Assembly: GCF_021648885.1 (NCBI RefSeq)
Contig: NZ_JAKJHZ010000007.1
Location: 62,001-126,000, forward strand
DNA from: Nocardioides potassii
Lineage (GTDB): Bacteria > Actinomycetota > Actinomycetes > Propionibacteriales > Nocardioidaceae
Direction: 5' to 3'
Length of the DNA: 64,000 nt
Shown: positions 9,127 to 18,290 of the stretch, one piece after another
Position numbering within the stretch: position 1 is the first letter of the stretch
Layout of the letters: each line of letters starts with the position of its first letter
The notes under the pieces: generated by a model
The model's database searches: none
Seen by the model: the letters and a program-made list of their open reading frames with translations, nothing else
Told to the model about the DNA's origin: nothing
Program-made: the position numbers and the translations under genes

Positions 9127-10575
9127 GTGAGCTGGGTGCGCCAGCTCGCCAACCGGTTGACCGGGCGCGCCTCCGACGCCGACGTTCGGGCGCTGTCTCT
9201 GAGCACGGTTCTCTACAACCAGCAGGGCTGGCAGTACCGGAAGGTGCAGAGCCACGAGCTGCGCGAGGGCGACTACGAGGTCGTAAGCGTCTCGATCGAC
9301 TGCGCGCCCCAGGGCCTGCCGGGCCTCTGGTACGCGCTGGACGGGCCCGGCGGCCAGACGGAGCAGGCGTTCCTCGTGCCCGTGACCTACATGAGGAAGG
9401 GCGCGCTGCGCCAGTTCGACATGCGCGGCCCGGGCGGGGAGGCGCTGCCCGTCATCGGGCGCTCCGAGTACACCGCCCTCATGAGCGGCCTGCTGACGTA
9501 CCAGCTCGAGGACTCCCCGACCCCCGGTACCGAGGCGGCGCTCCTGGAGGCCGCGCTGGAGACGATCCTCGACGGCGACCCCGAGGCAGCGGTCGCCGCC
9601 AGTCGAGAGCTCCTCACCAACGGCACCGTCGGCGGCCGGCCCGTGCTGGACCCGTCGCGCGTGAACAAGTGGGCGCGCGAGCTCCTGACGGACCTCGCGA
9701 AGGTCTGGGTCCTCTTCGCCTTGGTACCCGGCGAGTACGCGGGCCGCCGCGTCGTCCTGAAGTACTCCCACCACGCGAAACAGAGCGCCGACGATGCCTC
9801 GGCGCGGCGACGCTGGCTCGGCGCCGCCGGTCTGTCGACGCTCCCGGTCAAGTTCACGCTCTCCCACCCCACGGGGGCGGCGTCGCACCACCTCGAGGTC
9901 ACCGTCCCCGGGGACCTCTCGTGCTCAAGCCTGCGCATGCCGGGCCCGGTCGAGGACCGCAACACGACCGACTCCTCCGACGCGGGCGTCGTCCACGGCG
10001 CCGCGAGCTACGAGGTGGAACCGGACAAGCCGGCCTTCGTCGAGTTCACCGTCCCGTGGGCCGGCATGCGCGCGACGACGTGGCTGGTCTCCTCGGTCAC
10101 GTTCGCCGTCACCTTCCTCGGCCTGCTCCTGCCCGGGGCCCAGCAGGCACTGCTCGACGCGGCGGACGGCGCCGGCGCCGTCCTCCTCGCGGTGCCCGCA
10201 GTCGCCGTCGCCTTCGCGGCGGGACGACGCGAGAGCGAGGTCGAGTCCGTCCTGCTCGGACCGCTCCGGGTGTGGGTCACCACGTGCGCGCTGTCGCTGT
10301 TTGCGTGCGCCTGCAGCATCGTCGGGGTACTGCACGACCCGTTCCGCACCTGGCTGTGGGCCATCGGGGCGCTCGCGTCCATGACGGTCGCCCTCGTGCT
10401 GTGCGCGCGGGAGGCCCGCCTCATCCTCGGCCGGTGGTGGGAGCCGCTCGTCGGTCTCACGGCGGCCTTCGTCCTGTTCACCGTGGAGCTGCGGGTAGGC
10501 GACACGTGGCCGCGAGCGTGGTCCGAGCAACTCGTGGCGTGGTCGTGGGTGCTGTGTCGGTGGCTCGTGCCATGA
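9127..10575 (+). CDS. Hypothetical membrane protein with N-terminal soluble domain
   Basis: A 482-residue protein I do not recognise. The first 310 residues are soluble and mixed alpha/beta. The last 170 contain five hydrophobic segments, including WLVSSVTFAVTFLGLLLPG, VLLAVPAVAVAFAAG and WVTTCALSLFACACSIVGVL. The GTG at 9127 follows a GGGAGGG Shine-Dalgarno. It lies at the left edge of the defence-like block, reading in the same direction as most of it. A 70-residue basic protein follows. A membrane-anchored effector or sensor of the neighbouring system is possible but unproven. Confidence 0.7.
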   Translation: MSWVRQLANRLTGRASDADVRALSLSTVLYNQQGWQYRKVQSHELREGDYEVVSVSIDCAPQGLPGLWYALDGPGGQTEQAFLVPVTYMRKGALRQFDMRGPGGEALPVIGRSEYTALMSGLLTYQLEDSPTPGTEAALLEAALETILDGDPEAAVAASRELLTNGTVGGRPVLDPSRVNKWARELLTDLAKVWVLFALVPGEYAGRRVVLKYSHHAKQSADDASARRRWLGAAGLSTLPVKFTLSHPTGAASHHLEVTVPGDLSCSSLRMPGPVEDRNTTDSSDAGVVHGAASYEVEPDKPAFVEFTVPWAGMRATTWLVSSVTFAVTFLGLLLPGAQQALLDAADGAGAVLLAVPAVAVAFAAGRRESEVESVLLGPLRVWVTTCALSLFACACSIVGVLHDPFRTWLWAIGALASMTVALVLCAREARLILGRWWEPLVGLTAAFVLFTVELRVGDTWPRAWSEQLVAWSWVLCRWLVP

Positions 10576-10607
10576 TGAACGGCAAACAAGACACGGAGGG
10601 GATCCCG

Positions 10608-10820
10608 GTGGCTGCCAGCAAGCGCGAGAACGCCAGCAAGCCGTGGCGTCGCGCGGTCAAGAGCGGCAGGGACGAGGTCACCTGGTCGGTCATGAGCGTC
10701 ACCTCCTCCGAGGCGTCCGGGCCCAGCGGCGCCGGGAGCCGCGCCGACGCGTCGCGCAACCCTCGCGGCAGCGAAGAGATGCGGCTGACCGTCCCCCGGC
10801 TGCGGTCGCGGCGCGCCTGA
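10608..10820 (+). CDS. Small basic hypothetical protein
   Basis: A 70-residue protein rich in Ser, Arg and Lys, without a membrane segment. The GTG start at 10608 is chosen because a strong GGAGGGG lies 7 bases upstream. An earlier ATG at 10572, overlapping the stop of the membrane-protein gene as ATGA, would add 12 residues. The middle (DEVTWSVMSVTSSE) is the only ordered-looking part. Its position suggests it belongs to the same transcript as the membrane protein. Confidence 0.45.
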   Translation: MAASKRENASKPWRRAVKSGRDEVTWSVMSVTSSEASGPSGAGSRADASRNPRGSEEMRLTVPRLRSRRA

Positions 10821-11130
10821 TCCCGACGACCGGCGACGACGCCGGGGCCGCCCCGCGGGCGTGTCCAACGCGTCCCGGCTTGACCTCGCGGGACGTAGGC
10901 TTATGCTTGACCCAGAGGAACTGACGTCTTGTCCGGCCCGAGGTGGGCCCGGCCAAGGCAACAAGCCGCACGCATCGCGTACGACTTCGCGTCTCGGTAT
11001 CGGGGGCGCGGGGCAGGCGACGAGCCACAGGGCGGGCCGAAAGGCCCATGGCGGGCGGCAGAGGCGATGCTGGTTGCTCGCGAGATCGCGCACGACGCGC
11101 GATCACCCTTAAAAGGCGCGAGGAGCTTCG
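10821..11130. other. Intergenic region (310 bases) with promoter
   Basis: No gene was recognised. It contains a sigma-70-like promoter (annotated separately at 10880-10907) and a GAGGAG ribosome-binding site just before the ATG at 11131. The remainder is GC-rich leader of about 220 bases. Confidence 0.55.
10880..10907 (+). promoter_or_regulatory. Putative promoter of OST-HTH gene
   Basis: TTGACC (10880-10885), a 16-base spacer and TATGCT (10902-10907) make a reasonable housekeeping-type promoter, facing the OST-HTH/UPF0158 gene that starts at 11131. The leader would be about 215 bases. Confidence 0.5.
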
Positions 11131-12222
11131 ATGTCCAACCCATTGACCCGACCCGATCACGGAGACAAGGGTGTACCCGCGAACGCGGGAGCGGTCGAAC
11201 AGTCAAGGGGCGGGAACTCCGAAACTCCCGCCGAGAACTTCAGCGGCGGGGCTGGGGTGGACCGCTGGTCCCCCCAGCCTTCGCCCGCCGCCCCGTCGGA
11301 GCACCCCTATCCCCCCGACAGGGCTATGCGACTCCTGGTCCGCGCTCTGTCCGAGATGACTAGGGACGGTCGCACCACCACCGCTGCGGGCGTTTCGGCC
11401 CGCATGATGCTCATCGACGCGGACTTCCGCACCCAGCTCGCCGGCTTCAGGAACTTCCGCGCGCTGATCGGTGAGGCGCACGAGCGCGGCCTGGTCGACG
11501 CCCGCAAGCCCTTGGGCGCCACCGATGTCGTCATCACGCTGCGCGGCGGCTCGCCGTCGAGCGTCCCGGACAGGAACGCGGCCTCCGGCTTTCTGGGCGG
11601 CTGGCTGCGGCGGGACCTGTGGTTGGCGCTGAACGACTGGACGGGCTGCCGCTACGCCTGGGACCCCGGCACCCGCCGAACGAGACGGCTGGCCGGCGCG
11701 GAGCACGACACCGAGCCCCAGCTCGCCCCGGGGGAGGTTCTCGTCCCGGTGCTGGGCCGCGACGAGCAGCACCGCTGGATGCGCGAGTTCACCGACGACG
11801 TTCCGGTCCCGCCGGTGCGCGCCGACCTCGAGGCCGCGCTGGCCTCGGATCACCCCCTCGACGCGTTCCGGAGCGCGGTCTGGTCCCACCACCAGACACG
11901 GCGCCGGTGGGAGGGCATGCTGCGCCACCGGCTGATGGACCGCGCCCGTGACTGGGCGCGCGCCGAGGGAATCGACTACAACACCTTGCTGAGCGAGCAC
12001 ACCGAAACCGTGCACCCGCCGGTCCGTCAGCAACCCGCAGGGTCGCCGGCAGGCGAATCGGCACGTGACTCGCGAACTGCTCCGCCGGGCGTCCCCGGTG
12101 CCCACGGTGCTCGCGGCGCCGAGGAGGAGCTGCGCAGGGCCGTGCTTGCTGTCCTCGCCGACCTACCCCTGGGGGAGCTCCTCCGCCTGCCGATCCCACT
12201 CGAGCACGTACTCAGGCGGTGA
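11131..12222 (+). CDS. OST-HTH (LOTUS)-like and UPF0158-like protein
   Basis: A 363-residue protein. The N-terminal 60 residues are low complexity. Residues 65-140 resemble an OST-HTH/LOTUS winged helix, a fold linked to RNA binding: RLLVRALSEM, then DFRTQLAGFRNFRALIGEA. From about residue 165 to 290 it resembles the UPF0158 family, with LWLALNDW, VPVLGRDEQHRWMREF and WARAEGI. Such combinations are predicted RNA-associated regulators in defence or toxin-antitoxin contexts (family knowledge). A GAGGAG lies 7 bases before the ATG. The next gene starts 5 bases after its stop, so the two are one operon. Confidence 0.6.
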   Translation: MSNPLTRPDHGDKGVPANAGAVEQSRGGNSETPAENFSGGAGVDRWSPQPSPAAPSEHPYPPDRAMRLLVRALSEMTRDGRTTTAAGVSARMMLIDADFRTQLAGFRNFRALIGEAHERGLVDARKPLGATDVVITLRGGSPSSVPDRNAASGFLGGWLRRDLWLALNDWTGCRYAWDPGTRRTRRLAGAEHDTEPQLAPGEVLVPVLGRDEQHRWMREFTDDVPVPPVRADLEAALASDHPLDAFRSAVWSHHQTRRRWEGMLRHRLMDRARDWARAEGIDYNTLLSEHTETVHPPVRQQPAGSPAGESARDSRTAPPGVPGAHGARGAEEELRRAVLAVLADLPLGELLRLPIPLEHVLRR

Positions 12223-12227
12223 CCTGA

Positions 12228-13517
12228 GTGGCCGACGTGAACATTCGTCGGCTGGTCGAGACCGCGGCAACCCTGTACCCGGGCGGTGGCGGATCGGGCC
12301 GCCGCGACCACGAGCTGGGGCACCGCATCAAGCAGGACATTCACTACGCCCACTCCGCCGGTGACGTGTACCTCCCGCGCTCGGGCGCCTCGCTGGACAA
12401 CCTCCGCGCCGCCATGAGCCGGCCCGTGCTGGACCTCGACGAGGCGCTCAACGGGTCGGCCTGGCGCGGTCTGCTCGGCTCCGGCGGGGTCCTGCAGCTG
12501 CCCGTGCCAGACGAGGAGCTGCTGCTCGGCGAGGGGATCGTCGTGCCCGGCGGGCGTCGCGGTGACCTGCGGCGCCTCGCCCTGGTCGGCGTGCTCGCGC
12601 CGGGCGACGACGCGCTGCGGCGCGACGGGTCGCCCGCCGTCGCGCGCGTCGGCGCGGTCGCCACCCTCACGGTGCTGACCAACCCAGCGCGCCGTCGCAA
12701 CGCCGACGACGCCTGGATCACCCCGGACTGGAAGCACAGCACCGCCGCGCTCACCACGTGGGTCGCCCGCCGGATCGAGGTGGCCGGTCCCCGGACGCTC
12801 GCGCGACTCGGGAGGACGCGCCTGGGGCTGCTGCTCCACCCCGACCGCGCCCACCTGCTGGCGGACCCGGCGCGCGTGGAGTCCGCGCGCGCAGCGGCAG
12901 CCGCCTTCGGCTACTCCCTCGCCGTGCTCTCGCCCCTGGTCAGCGACCACGGCAGCGTCCGCGCGTCGCTGCAACGCGACTCCCCCACCGGCCTCATCGT
13001 GCTCGGGCCGACGGACGGGCGGACCGACCCGCGGACCGCCGCGCTCGTCGACGCCTACACCGCAGCCGCGCCCGGCCGGCCCGTGCTGCGCGTCGACGCC
13101 GAGGACCCGGAGGAGGCATCGGGCCAGGTACGGGACGCGATCGCGCACGCCGCCGGCGTCAGCGCGGCCTTGCACCTCATCGGCGACCCAGCAGCCCCCT
13201 GGCCGGTCGGCGAGGTCGAACCCGCTCGCGGCGGCACCCCGACACCGCCCGTCTCGGACCCCGCCGAGTGCCGGCACGACAGTCGCCACCGCTTCTACCT
13301 TCGCGACGCGACCACGGACCTGTGGTGGACCAGGGACACCGCCGGGCACACCGGTTGCGTGTTCAAGACCTACCTGAAGAACGGTCCGCGCCTCGTCCAC
13401 GAGGCCGACCGCGACGCGGCCGGCACCGTGATCGACAAGTACAAGGGCGACGACGGCAAGATCATCGAGCTGACGGACCTGAACCACTGCGCCGACCCCG
13501 GACGACACCTGCGCTAG
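12228..13517 (+). CDS. Unknown protein with possible C-terminal toxin-like domain
   Basis: A 429-residue protein, start GTG 12228. The first 130 residues are unrecognised. Residues 185-310 look like a Rossmann-type alpha/beta unit (GLLLHPDR, GLIVLGPTDGR, RPVLRVDA). The last 65 residues carry LWWTRDTAGHTGCVFKTY and GTVIDKYKGDDGKII, which resemble the C-terminal toxin domains of polymorphic toxins (Ntox21-like pattern of AGH, a K-containing strand and a KhKg turn). The family name is tentative. If the likeness holds, the protein could be an RNase effector of the block, kept in check by an adjacent gene product. Confidence 0.55.
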   Translation: MADVNIRRLVETAATLYPGGGGSGRRDHELGHRIKQDIHYAHSAGDVYLPRSGASLDNLRAAMSRPVLDLDEALNGSAWRGLLGSGGVLQLPVPDEELLLGEGIVVPGGRRGDLRRLALVGVLAPGDDALRRDGSPAVARVGAVATLTVLTNPARRRNADDAWITPDWKHSTAALTTWVARRIEVAGPRTLARLGRTRLGLLLHPDRAHLLADPARVESARAAAAAFGYSLAVLSPLVSDHGSVRASLQRDSPTGLIVLGPTDGRTDPRTAALVDAYTAAAPGRPVLRVDAEDPEEASGQVRDAIAHAAGVSAALHLIGDPAAPWPVGEVEPARGGTPTPPVSDPAECRHDSRHRFYLRDATTDLWWTRDTAGHTGCVFKTYLKNGPRLVHEADRDAAGTVIDKYKGDDGKIIELTDLNHCADPGRHLR

Positions 13518-13543
13518 GTCGAGGCGTCACCGCCGCGTGCCCG

Positions 13544-13561
13544 ACGCCCGGGGGCGGGCGT
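13544..13561 (+). terminator. GC hairpin between genes
   Basis: ACGCCCG-gggg-CGGGCGT forms a perfect 7-base-pair stem 26 bases after the toxin-like gene and 11 bases before the next start. There is no U-tract, so it may be a weak terminator or a pause/attenuation hairpin. Confidence 0.35.
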
Positions 13562-13572
13562 AGCGTGACGAC

Positions 13573-14067
13573 GTGGACACCGAACGCGGCGACGAGCACC
13601 AACCCCTCACGCCCGCCGAGCGGCAGTTCCTGCTCGACTCCGGGGCTCCGCCCGACTCCTTCGACCCGGCGGCCCAGGCCCGCGCCCGGGCGTCCCTGCG
13701 ACGGCGGGCCGACGAGACGCGCCGCAAGGCGTCACCCGAGCTGACCCTCGCCCAGGCGGCCGGTCTACTCGGCGCGACCGAGGCGCAGGTGACGCAGTGG
13801 GCCGCGGAACTCGACCTCTACTCCCGCCACACCGAGAACGGTCTCAGCTTCCCCGAGTGGCAGTTCCCCCACGGCCAGCGACTCCCCGGCCTCAGGCCCG
13901 TCCTGCGCGAGCTCGGGCCCCGCATGCACCCCCACAGCGTTGAGGGACTGCTGGCCGAGGTGCCCCACGAGGAGCTGGACAACCTGACGGCCGTGGAGTG
14001 GCTGGCGCGCGGCAGCCCGACCGAGCCCGTGGTGTGCCTGGCGGAGTCCAGCCACTACGACATGTGA
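13573..14067 (+). CDS. Small DNA-binding/antitoxin-like protein (possible DUF2384 type)
   Basis: A 164-residue protein, start GTG 13573. Residues 55-85 (ELTLAQAAGLLGATEAQVTQWAAELDL) look like a helix-turn-helix of the excisionase/MerR-lite kind. The C-terminal third (HPHSVEGLLAEV, NLTAVEWLARG, EPVVCLAES) recalls the MbcA/ParS/Xre antitoxin (DUF2384) pattern of a proline-rich turn, WL..G and a final short helix. It follows the gene with a toxin-like C-terminus by 55 bases. An antitoxin or repressor role is an inference from order and shape. Confidence 0.5.
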   Translation: MDTERGDEHQPLTPAERQFLLDSGAPPDSFDPAAQARARASLRRRADETRRKASPELTLAQAAGLLGATEAQVTQWAAELDLYSRHTENGLSFPEWQFPHGQRLPGLRPVLRELGPRMHPHSVEGLLAEVPHEELDNLTAVEWLARGSPTEPVVCLAESSHYDM

Positions 14068-14079
14068 GTCAGATGCGGC

Positions 14080-16014
14080 TCAGCCTCCGTCGGTGGGGTT
14101 GCCCGGGACGCCGACCGTAGCCTGTCCACCGGCGTCGCCGTCGACCCCGGGGACACCTGAACCGTCGGACACCGGCTGAGGGTTCGCGCCAGTCCCGTCG
14201 GGGGCGTCGGCTGGGTCCGTCGGGTCGGTCGCGTCGTCCGGGTCGGGCGGGTCGGGCGGCTCGCCGAAGAGCAGCCTCCGCCAGTCGAAGTCGGGGTCGT
14301 GGTCGCCGGCGACGAGGCGGGCCTCCCACTCGACCAACCCTCGGTCCCCCGGCATCTCACCGACGGCGTTCGCGGCCAGGACGACCGCCTCGTCGTGCCT
14401 GCCAGCGCGCTCGAGCTGGTCCGCGGCCTCGAGCTGGATCAGCGCGTCGATCGCGGCCGGCAGGGGCGCGGCGCCCTTGGCTCGCCTGGCCTCGGCCCGC
14501 GCCCGGGCCATCAGGGCCCACTCGTCGACCGACCACTCGGGCACACCGTCGCCGGACAGGATCGCCGCCGTGAACGCGGCCGGGGACAACGTCTTGAGCG
14601 CGTCGGCGTGGTCGCGGACGAAGTCGACCGCCTCCGGCCGGTGCTCGGCGGGATCGACCCAGGCGTGCCAGAGAGCGTGAACGGCGACCAGGGCGGTCCT
14701 TGCCTCCCCGTCCGGCAGCCCCGGCACGGTCGCCTCGATCTCCCTGCACACGGCGTCCAGGGGGATCCCGTCGGAGTGGTGCCCGCCGATCCAGCCCATG
14801 AGCGCCTCCGCCAGCCCCTCGAGACGCTCGCCGGCGGTCTCGACCAGCGAGCCCGTGTGCCCGATCCAGTACTGCGGCGCCACCCGCATCTCCACGAGTC
14901 CCGGCAACGCGTCGCGGTAGTTCCACGGTTCCGGGGCGGGCTGGTCCGCGTCGGCGACGTAACGGCGGACGACGTGCCGCGTCAGGCGCCACAGCCCGGC
15001 GAGGGTGAGGACCCGCTCGACGCGCGGCTCGTAAGCCGTCTCCGCGCCGTCGGTGAACAACCAGACGCCCTCGCCGAGGTCCTCGAGCACGTGACTGCGT
15101 CGTGACCTGATGTCGTAGGCAACGGCGAGCAGCCGCTCCATGTCCGGCTCGCGCGGCGGCGCCGACGCGCCCGACGCCCCGTGCCTGTAGTAGTCCGCCG
15201 ACGTCCGCGCGAGCGTCGAGGCGACGAAGCGTCTCCTCAGCCCCGCCCGGTCGGCCTCGAGGACCGCGGAGCGGACCCTGTCCGCGTCGCCGGGGTCCAG
15301 ACCGGCCAGCGCGGCATCGAGGATCTTCCTCTTCGAGCCGTCGTAGCGGTCCCAGGTGACGGGCGTCGAGAGCTCCGCGTCCGAGAGCGACTCGAGCGCC
15401 GCGACCAGGTCGGTGTACGCCCCCATCGGGTCGTCGAGGGCCCGGCGTGTCGCGCCCACCGATCCGCGGATCGCGCGCATCACCCGCGCGAAGTCCTCGC
15501 GTCCCAGCGCGAGCAGGTCCTCCATGAAGGCGCGCAGGTCGGCCAGCTCCTCGGCCGTGATCACCTGTCGCGGCTCGAACAGGCCGGGGAACAAGTCCCG
15601 CGCGGACCGCCCTCGGGCGGCGCCGTTCCCCATCACCAGCCGACGAACCTGGTCGTGGTCGCGGCTGAAGGTGCGGTTCATCGCGAAGGTCATCACGTGG
15701 GCGAGGTCGTCGACCAGGTCGGTGCCCCCGGTCGCGATCAGGTAGTCGTCAGTGCCGTCCGCTCGCTTCTTCTCCAGGCGGTCGACGACCTCGAGCATCA
15801 CCGAGGAGACCGCGCCCGTGTCGGAGGACGGGATGACGGTGCCCACCGGCAGGGAGACCGGGTCGGAGCCCGGGAAGAACGCGTTGCCGTACGCCGTGTA
15901 GCGGTGAGTCGTCTCGTTGAGCGGCGCGTCGTCGCGGAAGAATCGTCCGGCGGAGACCTGCAGCATCAGTTGCCCCCGCAGCTCGCGTGGGGTGCTTGCC
16001 TTCGGTCGCGACAC
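14080..16014 (-). CDS. Large HEPN-like hypothetical protein
   Basis: About 644 residues if the GTG at 16014 is used; a GTG at 16191 would add 59 residues of uncertain character. Most of it is helical. Near 15085-15122 it has AYDIRSRRSHVLE, an R-x4-H motif in the context typical of HEPN ribonucleases (family knowledge: metal-independent RNases in many defence systems). A second helical repeat region (AADQLERAGRHDEAVVLAANAV) near the C-terminus recalls TPR-like helices. The last 60 residues are Pro/Asp/Gly-rich and probably disordered. It converges with the DUF2384-like gene and is divergent from the ATPase gene. Confidence 0.6.
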   Translation of the reverse strand: MSRPKASTPRELRGQLMLQVSAGRFFRDDAPLNETTHRYTAYGNAFFPGSDPVSLPVGTVIPSSDTGAVSSVMLEVVDRLEKKRADGTDDYLIATGGTDLVDDLAHVMTFAMNRTFSRDHDQVRRLVMGNGAARGRSARDLFPGLFEPRQVITAEELADLRAFMEDLLALGREDFARVMRAIRGSVGATRRALDDPMGAYTDLVAALESLSDAELSTPVTWDRYDGSKRKILDAALAGLDPGDADRVRSAVLEADRAGLRRRFVASTLARTSADYYRHGASGASAPPREPDMERLLAVAYDIRSRRSHVLEDLGEGVWLFTDGAETAYEPRVERVLTLAGLWRLTRHVVRRYVADADQPAPEPWNYRDALPGLVEMRVAPQYWIGHTGSLVETAGERLEGLAEALMGWIGGHHSDGIPLDAVCREIEATVPGLPDGEARTALVAVHALWHAWVDPAEHRPEAVDFVRDHADALKTLSPAAFTAAILSGDGVPEWSVDEWALMARARAEARRAKGAAPLPAAIDALIQLEAADQLERAGRHDEAVVLAANAVGEMPGDRGLVEWEARLVAGDHDPDFDWRRLLFGEPPDPPDPDDATDPTDPADAPDGTGANPQPVSDGSGVPGVDGDAGGQATVGVPGNPTDGG

Positions 16015-16227
16015 CGTCCCATTCTCGTCGTCGGGACCAAACCGCGACGCCGGACGACGGCCCGGCGCGTGCTCGTCCGGTCGTATCGGTCCGGTGGTCG
16101 CGCGTCTCCCGCCGACGGCCGCGCCTGCGGTCGTTCCCGGCGCCGGCGCGTCTGTCGGCACGGCGACGCACGTCGCGCGGCCAGACGCCACGGCGCGCCA
16201 CTAGTCTCTCGTCATGAGGTCAGGACG

Positions 16228-18228
16228 TTGAGCCGCGAGCTGGAGATGTCCTTCGCGGGCTCTCTCGTCAAGCACCTGGGGCTGCAGATGTACTCCGGTG
16301 CCGTCCCCGCCCTGGCGGAGCTCGTCTCGAACGCGTGGGACGCAGACGCGACGAGGGTGTCGCTGACGATCCCGCTCGACACGCCGATCGGGCCCGACGC
16401 GGAGATAGTCGTGCGCGACGACGGCGAGGGCATGTCGTTCTCGGAGGTGCGCGACAAGTACCTGCTGCTGGGCCGCGACCGCCGCGAGGCCGACGGCGAC
16501 CGCACGCGACAGTCGAACCGGCCGGTGCTCGGGCGCAAGGGCATCGGCAAGCTCGCGGGGTTCGGCATCGCGCGCGTCGTCGAGGTCTGGACAGTCAAGG
16601 ACGGCCACCTCACCGCGTTCCGGATGAACTACGACGACATCACCGCAGCGCGGTCGGCCGTCGCGGCCTACAGGCCCGAGGTGCTGCACGACCGCGCGGT
16701 CACCGACGAGGACCCCCTCAGCGGCGGAACGATGATCAGGCTCAGTCGCATCCAGCTGAAGAACAGGGTGGGGCGAGAGCGCTTCCTGCGCGGCCTCAGC
16801 CGCCGGTTCTCCCTGCTCTCTGCGAACTTCGTTGTCGAGGTCAACGGCGAGGAGCTGACCCGGGAGGACATGCCGCTGCAGTTCCGGTTCCCCGAGAGCG
16901 GCTACGAGGTCGCCGACGTGCCCGGTCTCGGCACCGTCCAGTGGTGGGCGGGGTTCACCGAGCGACCGATCCAGGTTGAGGAGGCGCGCGGCATCTCCGT
17001 CCTGGCACGGGGAAAGATCGCCCAGTCGCCCTTCTTCTTCGAGCTCGCGGGGGGCGCGCAGAGCCAGCTCGGGCTGCAGTACCTGACCGGGGAGGTGTTC
17101 GCCGACGGGCTGGACTCGGACGAGGCGGACCTCATCGCCACCGACCGCGCCAGCGTGCTGTGGGAACACCCCGTGGCCGAGCCCCTGCTCGAGTGGGGAC
17201 AGGCCAAGGTGCGCCAGCTCCTGCGCGACTGGAGCCGCCTGCGGCAGGAGAGGCAGGTGGAGCGGCTGCGCGGCTCCACGCCTTACATGAGCATGGTCGA
17301 GAAGTTCCCTGCCCGCGAGAAGCGCGAGCTGCTCTCCGCGATCGACACGCTCTCGCGCATCGAGACCATCGAGAACGAGCGGCTCGACGAGATCGTCAAA
17401 ATCCTCATCCAGGCCTACGAGAACGACCACTTCCTGAACGTCATCCGCGCCCTCCGCGACATCGAGGCGTCCGCGCAGGACGAGATCGTCAAGATCATCG
17501 AGGAGTGGGACGTCATCGAGGCAGTCCAGACGGCCCAGCTCGTCAGGGGACGCGTCGAGATCATCAAGACCTTCGAGGCCATGATCGCGGAGCGGGTACC
17601 CGAGAAGCCCGACATGCAGGACTTCCTCAAGTCCCACCCCTGGCTCATCGACCCGGCCTGGCAGATGATGGCGCACGAGCGATCGCTCGAGAACGTGCTC
17701 GAGGACCACTTCAACAAGAAGAAGCAGCGCAAGAAGCGCGGCGGTCGCCGCCTCGACTTCCTCTGCCTCGCCGACTCCTCGCACGCCGTCGTGGTCGAGG
17801 TGAAGCGCCCCGGCGACAGGGCAGGGGTCACCGAGCTGCGCCAGCTCGAGGACTACCTCATGTACCTGCGTCGCCGCAACGACGAGGTGACCGGCGGACG
17901 GTCGAAGCGTCACAGGATCTCCGGGGTCCTCATCCACAGCCGCATGGACGAGGACGGCCGCGAACTCGCCGAACGCCTCGCGAAGGGGGGAGACGCCATC
18001 ATCGTCACCTGGGACTCCCTCCTCGAGACCGCCAGGCGCCTGCACGGGGAGTTCTTCGACCTCATGGTCTCGCGGGCACCGAGCGACGACCCCCGCGTCG
18101 AGGCCCTGCTGGGATTGGAGGACGAGCCGGACGCCGGGTCGAAGCAGGGGGACGCTGAGCGGTGGGACGCCGAGCCTGCCGGTGGAGAGGGCGAGGGTCC
18201 TGCCGAGGCGCCGCCGGCAGAATCGTGA
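16228..18228 (+). CDS. GHKL ATPase fused to PD-(D/E)xK nuclease
   Basis: A 666-residue protein. The N-terminal GHKL (Hsp90/MutL/MORC-type) ATPase shows the N-box ELVSNAWDAD (31-40), DDGEGM (64-69) and GRKGIGKLAG (102-111). A middle helical, probably coiled-coil region covers about 330-460. The C-terminal nuclease resembles the Shedu/DUF4263 group: FLKSHPWLI, then D510, then E524-V-K526 in VVEVKRPG. MutL/MORC-like ATPases with nucleases occur beside DNA methyltransferases in restriction-like systems (Iyer, Abhiman and Aravind 2008). The TTG start at 16228 follows AGGTCAGGA; an ATG at 16246 is the alternative. The methyltransferase starts 62 bases downstream. Confidence 0.85.
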   Translation: MSRELEMSFAGSLVKHLGLQMYSGAVPALAELVSNAWDADATRVSLTIPLDTPIGPDAEIVVRDDGEGMSFSEVRDKYLLLGRDRREADGDRTRQSNRPVLGRKGIGKLAGFGIARVVEVWTVKDGHLTAFRMNYDDITAARSAVAAYRPEVLHDRAVTDEDPLSGGTMIRLSRIQLKNRVGRERFLRGLSRRFSLLSANFVVEVNGEELTREDMPLQFRFPESGYEVADVPGLGTVQWWAGFTERPIQVEEARGISVLARGKIAQSPFFFELAGGAQSQLGLQYLTGEVFADGLDSDEADLIATDRASVLWEHPVAEPLLEWGQAKVRQLLRDWSRLRQERQVERLRGSTPYMSMVEKFPAREKRELLSAIDTLSRIETIENERLDEIVKILIQAYENDHFLNVIRALRDIEASAQDEIVKIIEEWDVIEAVQTAQLVRGRVEIIKTFEAMIAERVPEKPDMQDFLKSHPWLIDPAWQMMAHERSLENVLEDHFNKKKQRKKRGGRRLDFLCLADSSHAVVVEVKRPGDRAGVTELRQLEDYLMYLRRRNDEVTGGRSKRHRISGVLIHSRMDEDGRELAERLAKGGDAIIVTWDSLLETARRLHGEFFDLMVSRAPSDDPRVEALLGLEDEPDAGSKQGDAERWDAEPAGGEGEGPAEAPPAES

Positions 18229-18290
18229 CACTCTCGAAGACGCGGCCGGATCTCGCCACTCCCGCGCCTCGTGACCGTTAGGATTTCGCG

